Positions 13,981-26,025 of a stretch of DNA of 64,000 nt are shown here, piece by piece (position 1 is the first letter of the stretch; each line of letters starts with the position of its first letter). The notes beneath the pieces were generated by a model. That model ran no database searches. It saw only the letters and a program-made list of their open reading frames with translations, and had not been told where the DNA came from. This DNA comes from Cinclus cinclus (taxonomy: Eukaryota; Chordata; Aves; Passeriformes; Cinclidae), in NCBI RefSeq assembly GCF_963662255.1, contig NC_085046.1, forward strand, positions 141,685,762 to 141,749,761, in the 5' to 3' direction. The position numbers and the translations under genes were made by a program.

Positions 13981-14200
13981 TTTCAGCACAGCAATACTGT
14001 ATATGCTCTAAATGGGTTTGCTGCAATAATTGAAACACAATATGCAATTAAAGCATATTTACTGCATCCTCTTGGAATTTGTGAAGCTGATGAGAAACAC
14101 GTTCATTCAGCAAACCTATCTTGCTCTGTTTGCATTGCTGGCTGGGCTGGCAGAGACACAGATGGGACAACTGCTCTGACGAAAACAGCTCTGCCACTGA
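13981..14200. other. Possible conserved non-coding element (weak)
   Basis: This block is free of repeats and homopolymers, has no open frame of note, and mixes AT-rich homeodomain-like words (CAATTA, AATAATTG, TTTGCAT-like) with balanced sequence. Its texture is like vertebrate developmental enhancers, but I have no alignment, so this is only an inference from appearance. Confidence 0.12.
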
Positions 14201-17200
14201 GAAATGTACATTCCATCATCCTAAAATGCCAACTAATGCAATCATCAGAACAAGATCCAACGAAACATCACACTGATACTGGCTTCACACAGGTCTGTAC
14301 ATCTGCTGCCAATCTGTTGTCTGTTTATGCCCTGTTTATGGCCCAAGGGAGCAATTTCTGTGTGCAGGCTTTACTCTCAAGACAAATGTTTTGGAGAATG
14401 GCACTCTAAGGGTGCACATTAGCTGACAAAGAATTTTCAATCTTATATTCTGCTCAGTAACAATGTAATTCAAGGCACTAGAAAGATAGCTACCAATATT
14501 AATGTGCATTAGATCAAACCCTAGCCACTATCCATACTGCCTAGAAGCTAGCAAATAATGGGAAGGATCCTGTCCATTGCTTTTAGAATTTGTAATACTC
14601 TGTTTCCACATTCTCTTCTGCCTTTGCATCTTTATTTCTAGTCAGTAACCAAGTGCTTCATCTTAGTAGCTGGAATACATTTAAAAAGTTGACTTGGAGC
14701 TGGAGTGTTAACACTTGCTGAGAATGTGCCCAGGGTGATTTCTGTGGACATTTGTGACAGATCCCTGACGATTACAGGCATACTTTCCTCACCTAATCAG
14801 GAACAGGCACACTTGTCATTTTGCCAAGTAGAAATAATCAGTAAGGGAGACAATCTAGAAAATTCAGAGCTGCTCATGGCTCCAGAGCTATACTAAGTCT
14901 GAAACAGAAACTTCTTGGTGTTTTCTGTTGTGCCTCTCCCTAGCACTACTTTTTAGGAAGCTGGCAAAATATTGTTGTGGAACAACAGATCCTGGCAACT
15001 TCTTTCCAACAAATCCATCCCATGTACCTCCCAGCCCCAGTCACTACCAAGGGCAGGAGCTGAGATGAGAAGGCATCACAGAATATTTAACATGCAATGC
15101 CACCAAGTGTCTGACAGACAGGGTGTCAAAACCTCCTCCCTAGTAGAAGATTCCCAAACATTAAATTCTTGGATGATGGATTTATTTATTTCATTGCTTC
15201 CCATCATTGTCCTCAGTCAATTACAGACTGGATAATGATTTAACTGAGGTCTGAACAAGCAAATGTGCCAAGTCCTGACTCTTACCAAGTTACTTTGCAG
15301 GGGAAGGTCATCTCCACAGCTTGGATGCAGAGGCACATCCATAACTTCTACAGTCTTAGGGACAAGTTCAGTTATGCAACATCTCCACTAAGCACAGACC
15401 CTCCAGTTGCTAAATTAAATCAACAGTATATAAAACCCTTACATAAACCTATTTCTCCTTCAACTCTTGCACAAAATTCCTCCCACTGCAACACTAGACT
15501 AAGCACTAACAGTGAGCATCATTAATTAAATTGCCTTTTAATGGCATGGGAGGTGGACTATGTAAAAAGGAGGAAAGGTACAGAAACTTGGATTTAGAGA
15601 ATAAGGATGAATTTAGACAAGAGGGATGGATTTCACTTCATTTTAGCCATCAGAAAAAAAGAGCATCTGGGCTAAGCTCATTCTCTATGCTTCAATCAGC
15701 CCTTTTCAAAAAGGAGAGAAGCAGATGTTTACAGAAGACAAAGTTAGATCATCTTACGTGAGAAGTGATTCTGAAACACTTAAATATGACAAGACAAGGA
15801 CAGAGCATATGAAGAACCATACAGAGATCATGGAACTATAGTCTTTTTAGTTCACAGAAACCCAAATATGAACGGAAAAAACTTTTTAAATCTCCTGCCT
15901 TCCTCATGGTCTTGCTTGCTAGAATTCAAGGATGAATCCAGCAGCTGAAGATATTACAAATTCAAATGCAAGTTAGAATTCAGAAAATACACTTCTTAAA
16001 TCTGAAGGAGCTTGCCTAAACACCGATACCTGGAAGCCAGAGGATCTCTAACAGAACTAAAAAATGGATATAACGTGGCAGAACAGAAACCACTGAACTG
16101 TAGTATGGTTCAGGAATTGAAAGATCCTTTGGAGTTTGGGCCTCATACAGTTAGGATTCATAAAATTGCCTCTCATTTACTTGCCTGAGCTTCACACGTG
16201 TTCATTGGAAAGATCACTTATTCAAGCCTCTCCTGCCAAATGGTGTGATGTTACTTAAAATCAATTAATTCTTTCTACGACTTGAGTGCATTTTTTACAT
16301 GACCTCTGAAGCTTTCTGGACACAAGAATGTCACTGACATCATAATCTGTGGCTGATTCATTAACTGGTGGGCTAAAAAATCATTAAAGAATGTGAAATG
16401 AAAAATTTAGTTAAAAAGGAAGAGGTCAAGCTGTATGATATGAATTAACAGATCATCAAAAATGCATAGGTATGTGACGAGTTCAATACTAATGTGATTT
16501 TTATTTGAAAACTGTGATTCTATGGCTATTTGAGAAAAGAAATTATAAGAAGTCTTTATGCCTGGTGCATCTTCCTGCCCTTATTTACCTTCCTGATGCC
16601 GGGAGGGTGAACACAGTCTTTAAATTCATTTTCCATTAGCACATCTCACTAGGTATTTGCTTACTCACAAATACAGCAGCCTGATGGGGCCAGTGAAACG
16701 ACAGTCTGGCAAACCACTGTATGCCATGAGCATAATAAGAGCAGACAATGTAAATTATAACTAAGAAGCAGTAAAAGAATGACCAAGAGTCTGTATTGAT
16801 GCTGCTATGAGTCTGAAACAGCATTTTCACTGCATTTAGGAAATACTCTGTTGCTTGTTTGGACCCTTTATGCCTTAGCACGGGACCTTTTGAAGCAGGA
16901 AATAAAAAAGCATTCCTGCTTTCATTAATAAATCTGCCAGTTGGGATGCAGGAACAAAGTCAAAACCCTGAATGTGGTCCAGTCAGCAGAGGTGGAAATA
17001 TGGCTCCATCCTAGGTTGATGTTAGTGTCAAGAAAAAATACATCTCTCATAGACATTTTTTTACAGATTTAGTCTTTCTTTTGTGATGTGGAACATGAAT
17101 TTTGAAACAAATTTGAAAAAGAAAGCATTCAAGAGAAAGAATTCATGGAAAATAAGGAGCCCAGGCAATAGGATCCTTGGGATAATCAAATTTCTCCTTA

Positions 17201-20200
17201 AATAAAAAATGAAACTGACACAAATGTACATCTTCCTAACTAACAAGGCTGGAAGTTTAAACTCCCTTGATCACATCCATATCTCAAACTCCATAATGGA
17301 CCTGAAAACTCCTATAAATTATGTTGATTCCAAGTCTACTAGTCTTTAATGCTTTATGCCATTTACAAAGCAATGTTTAAAAAAAACCCCAAAAATTTTA
17401 AAAAAGCTTGGAAAACAAAGGGTGAAGGGATTATGTTGCACTTCTTTGAAAGGGTCTTTCTAGGATTCCTCACTTTTATTTTCCCAGAGGAATTGGATGG
17501 TTCCTCTGATCTCATCAGAGATGTGGTGAATAACAAAGCTCTCCTTGAGTTACCCTACTGAAAGATGAATGCCTAGAGGTAGAAATGGAGGGTTAGAACT
17601 TGTAGCTCCTTTTCCAGCTTGGGATGAACTTTGGCTGCATGTCTGTCTGCACCACACCTGGACTCATCTTTCTGTAACTTCTTCACCTTGTCTGCATGTC
17701 ATGAAACTTCGCTCTCCAAGGTTTGCTGTGCAGAGTCCTTCACCCTATAAAAAGTGAAACGTTTATATATTGGGGTGTTGTTTTTCATTGAAAATAGTCT
17801 GGCAGACATCTCTTCAAAGACAGCAGTGATACCTGTGCTAAGTTACCATTCTTTATCATTTACTTGTCCTGTCAGTTTTCTGGCAGACCACAGTAAATCA
17901 GAAGCATTTGGAGCTGCACAAATTATTTTCCAGGCTGTCCTGTCACAGTTCAGGGCTGCAGCACAGTGAGTAAACAGATGTGATTTGGAACTAGACATGT
18001 ACTTTTAGAACACTTTTCAGCAACGTCAGCTTTGATGCTCAAAAAACACACTGTAGGCACTTGCTTTGTGATTTTGTCCTTAGACTGTGTAAGAGCCAAA
18101 GCCATAGTGTGCTGGTCTGTGAAGATACTGCTCAAGTGAATAAAATGACCTCTTTATGCATAATCTAAAAAATATGCCCTCATTGCTGTGCAATTCCTTT
18201 CATATCCAACTAAAAAAATATGTTTAATCAAATTTTCTTCAAGGTTGCTTCAGAAGATTATTTGGCACCTTCAAATGTCAAGACTGCCGTAAATAAAACA
18301 GGAATCTGATGCAATGAGAAACAATTATTTCCTTTCCTAATGGAAGGAGATCATAAAGAAAGCGTTAGGTTTATTTTTTTCCTTCAGAAATTGACACAAA
18401 ATAGATTACTCTCTTTAAGGAGGATCTATAGATTTTAGGTATAAACCAGCATTGAGTAGATCACTTGTTATTTCTTCTGTTGCCTCTTTCAGGAGTAAGT
18501 CATTGGAGAGTAGTAAATTCCAAGTGAATGCAAAATGACATTATATTGAATACTGGGGATTTTCTGATTTAAGGGCTGGCTGTCCTCCCATTTTAGATCA
18601 TGCAGAAAACCCCACCACCACCAAAAAGACAGGACTCTTACAGCTGTGGGGTTTTGCCTTGAAAACAAAACTTCTGGAGAAAAAAAAAAATGTTCCCAAA
18701 TTGTATATTCTATGCTGAACTCCTACTAAATTTAAGAAAAAAAATATATATATACCAACCCAGTCACTGAATTGCTATCAAGGACTTCTCATTTCAAACC
18801 AGCTAGAAGGGAAAAAATTGAAATTATGAGCATGAAGCTGAAGAGGTGGGCTGCTTCAGAGTCAGGACCCAAGGTTCCCAATGAAAATCAAGAGCAAGCA
18901 GCCCTCTGATGCTTTGTCTAATCAGAAGCCCTCCTCTATCTCTCTATCAGCCTGTTCTCTCTGCTTCAGGAGGAAATTCTGAAAGAAACTGATGGAGGTT
19001 ATGAAAGCCTGGTTCTGATCAAGATTGCATAGGATACTAAGTGAGTTTCTGAAGAGTTTTGGTATGTTTGGGTAGGCACGGTAGGTAGGTAACCTCACTC
19101 AAAGTTAATTCAGTTCTGTGTTAAATAATCAGTGGAGCAAAGATATGTAGGTTGGACATTAAGTTTGTGCTCTCAACAGCTACATTTTGGACCACTCTTG
19201 AGGACCAAGATCTCCTGGAAGCAGACTCTGTGTCCGTACTATGAAATCCCTTTCCTTGCCAATATATGGTGGCTACATGCAAACAGTCTGCTGGAAATGA
19301 TCTCTGACCTGTGCTAACGCGCCAATTATGTCAAAGATTTGTTTTGGAGTTGGCAGTTTTGGACAAGTGATTACAGAAGCCATTCTAATGATTCAATAGT
19401 AACAACAATTAAGTGCTAGTGACCAGAAAACACCCTTTGACAAAGAATTTAAAGGTAGGGCTATACACCATGAAAATCAGTTTATCCTGTGCTTTTGAAA
19501 ACCATAAATCCATGCCACAGTCCTCACCCTTTCTAACCCCATGAATTCCGTGGGAGATTTTTCTGCACTCGTTCATCTTTGCCTCTGAAACCTGCTCTGA
19601 GCATGCTCCAGTGTTCTTGAACTGCTAATATCTACAAGAAGATAAGAAATGAAAACACTGGGAAGAAAATAAAAACAAGGGCATGATGCCAGTATAGCAA
19701 AGCAATAATCATGGGACTTTTCTTCAGTACAGCTTCAGTCTTTGTTTCACAACTCAAAACCAGTGAACACTTCATTATTTATCCTCGTGAAGAGACTGGG
19801 GAATGGACTCCTCACCTAGTTAAGGAGCAGCCTTGCTTTTTCTCCTAATTTTGCATGTTTCAAGTGGCTGTGAGCCAGAGGGCTGTACCTGAGTGTTGTC
19901 TGATGCTTCCACTCCAGTCTACTGCCAGCAGAACTGCAATAGTAATCCACTATACACCAGACATCACAGCAGAGGGTTCTATCAAAATGCTAAACCATAA
20001 ACATATCTGATGTCTTTCTACCAACATTCAAAATAATCTGAAGCATTTCATGCATTTAAAGAAAGTTACAGAAGCCTTACTCAATGTCTTTTATGTTTTC
20101 CTAGTTTTTTTTTCTCCCACTGGTTGATGGAGTTCATTTATGTTTCTGTAAATTCAGTGCTGTTTTAGGAATGAGGTTTCATGCACTCAACAACTAAGGA

Positions 20201-21170
20201 GGTTTTTACAAAATCCTGAAGCTTTCTCCTTCTAAAAAACAACAACAAAAAAAATCATGTAACTGATGGAGAAAGCAAATTGAATATAGAAAAATACCAC
20301 TCTGGGAACAAAGATATCTAGAGCTGGTCTTTTTCCTAACAGCTTGAGGTCAAGATAAGAAAACAGACCTGTAAAAGCCAGCTGCTCAGCTGGTACACAC
20401 CGCTGCAGCATAGTTAATGTAGACAGACCTGCATCAGAGTTAATACAACTGCTGCCCTACGTCCCTTTGGCTGATGAGCAGGCTCATTTCTTAATAAAAT
20501 CTGGAAATATGGATAACCTTAGAATATGATTAAACTATTAATGTGCATTGCTTGTCTTGCTTTCTGAAGTAGTGCAAGAATTGTGTCTCTCATTGCATAC
20601 TGGCACTTCTAATGTACTTAGAACAGAAATCCCTACAAATCTGTGCACATTAATAACATACTTAACATGCAAAATTATGGTTATAGATAGATGGTTATAC
20701 TGCTATCTGTAGCATGAAAAAAGATCCTGGTAGGACCCCGAAATACAACGTCATCAATTTTGTGTTGTTTATAATGTTACAAGTAACACCATTACTCCCT
20801 TTCAGGTCAGTACTATTTGGGAATTTCCTCATCTGAAAACCCACAATGGTAAAGGAGGGTAAAATGAACCAGTTTTTTCTTTGTCCTGTGCTCTGCAGAG
20901 GCATTTCAGTAGAATACAACTATGCTGAGGCTGATGTAATCAGAAAGCTTGCAGCGTGTGAGGACAAACACTGCAAAACATGCTTTGGTCAGAAATGAAC
21001 TTGGGTTAAGTTTTGTCACATTTTGGGCAGGTTGTGAGAGTTGCTAGCTATGTTTCCAAGAAATGGTAGTTATGGATAAAGTTCTTTTGTATGTGAAGTA
21101 CAAGGGCTTAATTACAATGATGCAATAATGTGCTGAGTTGTGTGTGCCTATGCCTCTTTCCAGGTAAGTG
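14201..21170. other. Non-coding unique sequence
   Basis: Nothing above background was recognised: short overlapping open frames on both strands, a few homopolymers (for example A at about 18680-18690), and no CR1, LTR or SINE-like segment. Confidence 0.55.
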
Positions 21171-21254
21171 TTTTATATATTATATACATATGTATATTCT
21201 ATACATATATGTATATATATGTATATATATATATACACATGTATGTATGTATGT
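21171..21254. repeat. TA/TATG-rich microsatellite
   Basis: About 84 bases alternate between TATA runs, ACATATGTAT words and a short GTAT run at the end (about 21240-21254). The array is impure and self-complementary in several places, typical of an old degenerated TA/TG repeat. Confidence 0.9.
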
Positions 21255-21341
21255 GAGAGTATTCAAATATATGTAAAATTCTTAATGTACTGAATTACTC
21301 TTCGGAATGATGCTATTTATACAGCAAATATTTACATTGAC

Positions 21342-21367
21342 CTTCCTAATAATATTTTATTAGGAAG
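21342..21367. repeat. Perfect 11-bp stem, 4-nt loop inverted repeat
   Basis: CTTCCTAATAA (21342-21352) and its exact reverse complement TTATTAGGAAG (21357-21367) are separated by only TATT. The stem is AT-rich. No run of T follows and no transcription unit is evident, so it is recorded as a DNA palindrome and not as a terminator or RNA gene. Confidence 0.85.
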
Positions 21368-24300
21368 AGAGGTAGGAGATTGTTTTCTCTCTCCCCTTTG
21401 AATTTGGATCCGGTAATCTTCAGGAGATGTTTCTCATATTTGATCTTAAATATCTGTAGAGGTAGAGATTCTTTAATCACTTTTACAAAAATTTCCAGAG
21501 CCTAATGCCATAAAAGTCTCATTCCTGAATGGGTAAAAGTCTCACAGCAAACAGTTCAAATTATTTCTTCTAGAATGGATTAAATTTGCCTTTATCAAAG
21601 CACAGAAACCCTTTGGCAATCATAAATGACCATTCACTTGTCTTTCCTAGATCACCTATTTTGGTGCTGGCTCATAACACAAGTTCTGTAAATATACTTG
21701 TATTACCTTCCAGATTTGCTACTTCTTTGATCTCTACATGCTGCTTCTTTCAAATTTTCAGTACACCTAACAACTATCATGACTGCAACAGCCCCTTAGG
21801 CTTTCTAGTGCCTCACTTTATGCTATACTGAAAAAAAGAAGAAATCATTATTCTTTGTTTCCAGGTTTTTTGACAGTTCCAAATTCATGAAAGAGCCTGA
21901 CATCTCATGCATGACTATTTCAATTCTTTAAAAAGTCTCCTGCAAAGTTTCTTCTGAGACCTTTAGAAACTCTGACAAATTGTAACTGCTACTGTTCCTT
22001 CATGCACTTTTTAGCAGATATGCTCAAAAGACATATCTGTCATTTTTCCCTTTTGCACAAACTGTTGTATTAATGTAGATTACCTGAGGTTCATGAAGGT
22101 GCTTGAAATCCAGTTTCTCATTTTTGTCTCAACCAGTTCCTTTTCCTGTTATTTTCTGATCAACTTTTAAAAATAGTGACCTTTGAAGTAGCATAAGTAG
22201 CTTTAAAGTATATTCTGATTTCTTCAAAAACTATATATGAAAACAAGAGAAAATGTTGTTCCCCTCTCTGAACACATCTGCTTCATTTTGCATTACATAT
22301 CTTGTCTCGATAGCTAAGATTATATGCTTGTCTACACAGCATTTCATGAAAAATTCAAAAACAGAAGAACAAACAATAAAGACTTGTTCCAGTGCTTTTA
22401 AATTCACATCAAAATATTCATGATTAATTCAGATATCTGACCAAGGACTAGGAAAAAGGAATTCTGTGAAACAATCTCATGCCCAGTTTAGCAACTAAGG
22501 CTCAAAAAATCTTCATTCATTGTTTTAAAAATACTTTATAACATAGATGAATCAAAAGAAAGAAAAGAAGATCTCCCAAACATGAGATTTTTAAAGGGAA
22601 AACAATGGAGAATGGTGACTTTTAGACCTCCTGGTAATGAAGTGAATGAAAGCAATCTTCTTAATTTGCTTGTTTCCAGGTTACCTCCAGCATTCCTTTT
22701 GTGTGGGCAGGGTGCAGATGTTTTGCCCAGAGTCTGGAGCTGCTGTTTGGCACTGCAAGACATATGCAAAACCTCTCAGGAGCTGCAGGCCTTTGGAAGT
22801 TCACTCTGTGCTGCTCACGTGGTAAATCACTGGCCTTTGTATGTCGGAGGAATTGCCTGACAGACGGCGTTTCTCCCCTTCAGGCTGCTGCTGCAATTTT
22901 TCTGCTTGCTTACGAGAACATATGCTTTAAAAAAAACCCCAAATAAACAAAAAACAAACAACAACAACAAACAGCAACAACTTCTCTGCTATTTGGCACC
23001 TAAAGCCTTATTTTAATTTCTGGGTGCAGCTTTTTCTCTGAACATATTGTGAAATACCAGTGCATTACCCATCTGTTCCAACTTGGTGTCTTCAGGGCTG
23101 AGTGCTGTAGAGGAAAGGTCACCATTAACTCACCTTAAAAAACTTGATTTGCTTACAAAAATAGTAACTAAGGGAATTGATTGTATTCTACTCACAGTGC
23201 AGGTTATTACTTCTCATCCAACAATAAATACCTGGGGACAAAATCTTCTCTGTGGCCTGTGGAGCTTGAGCAATCCAAATCCCACAAATCCTTCCTTCCA
23301 TTTTGGGTCAAGCTGAACACTGATGTAGGCTCTGAGGATCCCCCAGAACCACAGACAACCCTGGAGTTTTCAAAGTGGTGATATGCACACAAGTTAACCA
23401 AGGAGTGTTTGGTAGGTTCGAGGACTTCAGAGAGCCTGACAGAACTGAACAGACCATAACAAAACATGATCTTGTGACCTCCAAACTGAATCAGTGTGAC
23501 ACAGGATTTCCGAGGTAACCCCTGATACATCTCGAAAAGAGAAAGGTCTGGTCATGGTAAATGAGCCCAATGAGCTTCAAAGGGTTTGACATTTTTCCAA
23601 TTTATCCCATTGGAAGCTCACCGGGACATGAAGTTTCTGCTTTTACTGTGGGTATGGTATCTTGCCCTGTTATTTTTTGCAGCCTGGTATGAAAATGCAC
23701 AGTTGAAAAGAGACATATGGTATTGCTCTGGGCTCCTTCTGGCTGCTGGTGAACCACTTGTCAGTGTAGAGCTCTCTGCACAGTGACATGCAGGGCTCTG
23801 CACTACTCAGGTCAGGTACTCAGATCCACCAGGGTCCCTGACATGACTCATTAGCCCAAAACCTTTCACATCAATGGCTTCTCCAGCTCTAACAAGACTC
23901 TAACATCCTACAGCCAGTCAAAGGACATCTCAGAAATGCCTGGGTTGACTTTAAATTTGTTAAATGGAAAAGTCCTGCAGATCCTAGGAAATAAATCTAC
24001 TGTAGAAAAGGATATATCTTCCCCTGAAATGCTGTCAATCACAGCCACTGTGAACTGGGAAATGGTTTCTCAGCCACATATCTGTAAGGAGCTGTGGTAG
24101 GATTTGTGAGTCTTTAAGTAAAAGAAAATGATATGCACAATTCTGTAAATCCATTCTGCAAATATATGTTTAAGTGTACACATGCAGAGAAGCATATGCA
24201 AGCAGATATTTAAGTGTGTCTGGGTGTGTCCATGTGTTGGTGGAGCTGTGCTTATGGATGCAGGTGCACATCTCTCTACCAGTCAGATGAATCCAATGTA

Positions 24301-25666
24301 ACAAAAGCAGGGTAATTTAAAAGACATTATATTCCCACAAGTGTTAGGAAAATCAGTACCTGGGTGGAGCAAAAATACACCGCGGCTACATCTACAGGGT
24401 GAATTAATCATGCCTCATACTGTTTTCTGCTCCTGAAGCCAATTGGCACAGAACACACAATTTGCATACTATTAAACTCTCTTACCCTCCCAAAGAGGAT
24501 GACCATGTCCAAGTGCCTATTTTGGTGGACCTTGCCCTCTTCTAACTCCCAAGCAGTTCCTGGGAATTGTTTAAAAGACTGCTGGTTTTGTCTGGTCAAA
24601 ACTGCGCCAGCCAATATTCTCACAATTTAACAGCATAGTTGGTGAAGTTCCAGTGCTTGGGAACATTCCTGAGTATTGTTTATTTTATTAGTATAGATGT
24701 AGCTTACCTGTGCACCCAACTGAGAAGCAGGCTGTTCTCTTAATTCAGGCTTTATGCTCAGAAATGCAATGTTGTGACTGCCCAAGCAATGGGCAAAATG
24801 CTAAGACCTGAGTTCAGATTTTGCTAGGTGTCAGAGGGAACAACCAGGCAACACAAGCCAGCAGGGAGCTGGGATGCATTAGTTCCACTGCTCACAGCCT
24901 TGCTTGTTCTTTCCCATCACCAGTCAGTGCATTTGCTGCAGGGTTAGCATATGGCAAAGGTCGAGAGAGGTTGTCAGATGGGCTCTGAGAAGCGTCCACG
25001 CTGAAATGGCATGTGGTTTCTCAGGGATAACAGAATCCCCTGCTTTGTGGAGAGGCTGCCTGGAAGTTGGCAGCACACACATCAGGCCCATTTTGTTAAT
25101 GGGTGCTAGAGACAGTGCTGCAGAGCACCTGAAAGCGCCTATTGCTGCTGCACTTATGCACAACAGTGGAAGAAAAGTTGTCAAACCTTTACCTACTGAA
25201 ACTAAATGAAGAAAACTGAATGAAGAAAAGCTGAAAAAATGACTGAGAAAATCGCCAGTTGGCAGGGACACCACAAAAGGGACAAAAAGCTATGAATTCT
25301 GAGGGAATGAGGAAACCCTTGTTATCCCACTAGAGCTGAGAGCACTCCCTCCCGTTGTACTTTTCCACCCCTTGTTGTTTGTGGGAGCTGCTTTGTGCAC
25401 CGATGGGGCACCAGCGTGAGAAGCCTGTACTCCAAAAACACCCACACACACTTGCCAGGCTGATGTGCTTATTGGTCAAGATGGGGAAAAATGAAGAAAA
25501 AAATTTATAATCTAAATAATATCATGAGAAGTTTAAATCAGAATGATCCTAGAGCCTTCTATTAGAAGCAGAACACTGGGAAGAGATCAATTGAAATATA
25601 CATAGTTTTTTGGGGGACAGTGGTGGCAAGAGGCAAAAGCAAGACCTCAGTACCCATCTGTAGGTC
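21368..25666. other. Non-coding unique sequence
   Basis: No gene or transposon was recognised. An A-rich block with AAC/AAAC words lies at about 22931-22981, and an ATTTGCAT motif at 24460-24467. Open frames at 22.5-23.5 kb and 24.9-25.3 kb overlap antisense partners of similar length, which argues against coding. Confidence 0.55.
22931..22981. repeat. A-rich (AAC/AAAC)n low-complexity
   Basis: About 50 bases of A with regularly spaced C: AAAACCCC, then AAACAAAC and AACAACAAC words. Simple sequence only; no element body was identified beside it. Confidence 0.8.
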
Positions 25667-25870
25667 AGAAGCCCAGAGGGTGGTTGGGCACTAGAGCAGG
25701 ATCCCCAGGAAAATGGTCACAGTACCAAGCCTGACAAAATTCATTAAGCATTTGGACAATTCTTTCAGAACATAATGAGATCCTTGGGGTCATCCTGTGA
25801 AGAGCCAGGTGCTGGACTTGATGATCCTTGTGGGCTCCTTCCAGCTCAGGATAATCTATGATGTTATGAA
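25667..25870 (+). mobile_element. CR1 LINE, 3'-end fragment
   Basis: The segment matches the familiar 3' end of avian CR1 retrotransposons in sense orientation. It has GAGGGTGGTTGGGCAC, then CCCCAGG with TGGTCACAGTACCAAGCCTG, then TTGATGATCCTTGTGGG and CCTTCCAGCTCAGGAT, ending in a short ATCTATG/ATGTTATG terminal repeat. It is about 200 bp long, so almost all of the ORF2 region is missing, as expected from 5'-truncated insertion. Substitutions are spread along it, so it is an old copy. Flanking DNA shows no target duplication, which is normal for CR1. Confidence 0.92.
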
Positions 25871-25944
25871 CCCACTGGGCAACAAAGCAAAGGTCCTGTG
25901 CTGAAGAGCTCAAGGTGTAAATAAACATCTCCTGCAATGGGTGA

Positions 25945-26025
25945 AGGGAGATGTGTGACAGCCGCAGTTATATAGCAAGTCAGTGATAAACCCAAACCTT
26001 TGGCTTCTTGACTTCCTATCTAATG
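25945..26025 (+). repeat. MIR-like SINE remnant (weak)
   Basis: The order of words resembles the 3' half of MIR-type SINEs: ATATAGCAAGTCAGTGATAA, CCCAAACC, CTTCTTGACTTCC, then a TCTAATGGCTAAGGCAC ending. In the family this corresponds to the tract from the 'tcacacagc-aagtcagtgg' region to the 'tctaaccac' region. Divergence is high, so only a profile search could confirm it. Confidence 0.4.

Noticed and set aside
16505..16525. GTGATTCTATGG, which resembles the CR1 terminal octamer
   Set aside because: No CR1 body could be found upstream or downstream, so the match is likely chance.
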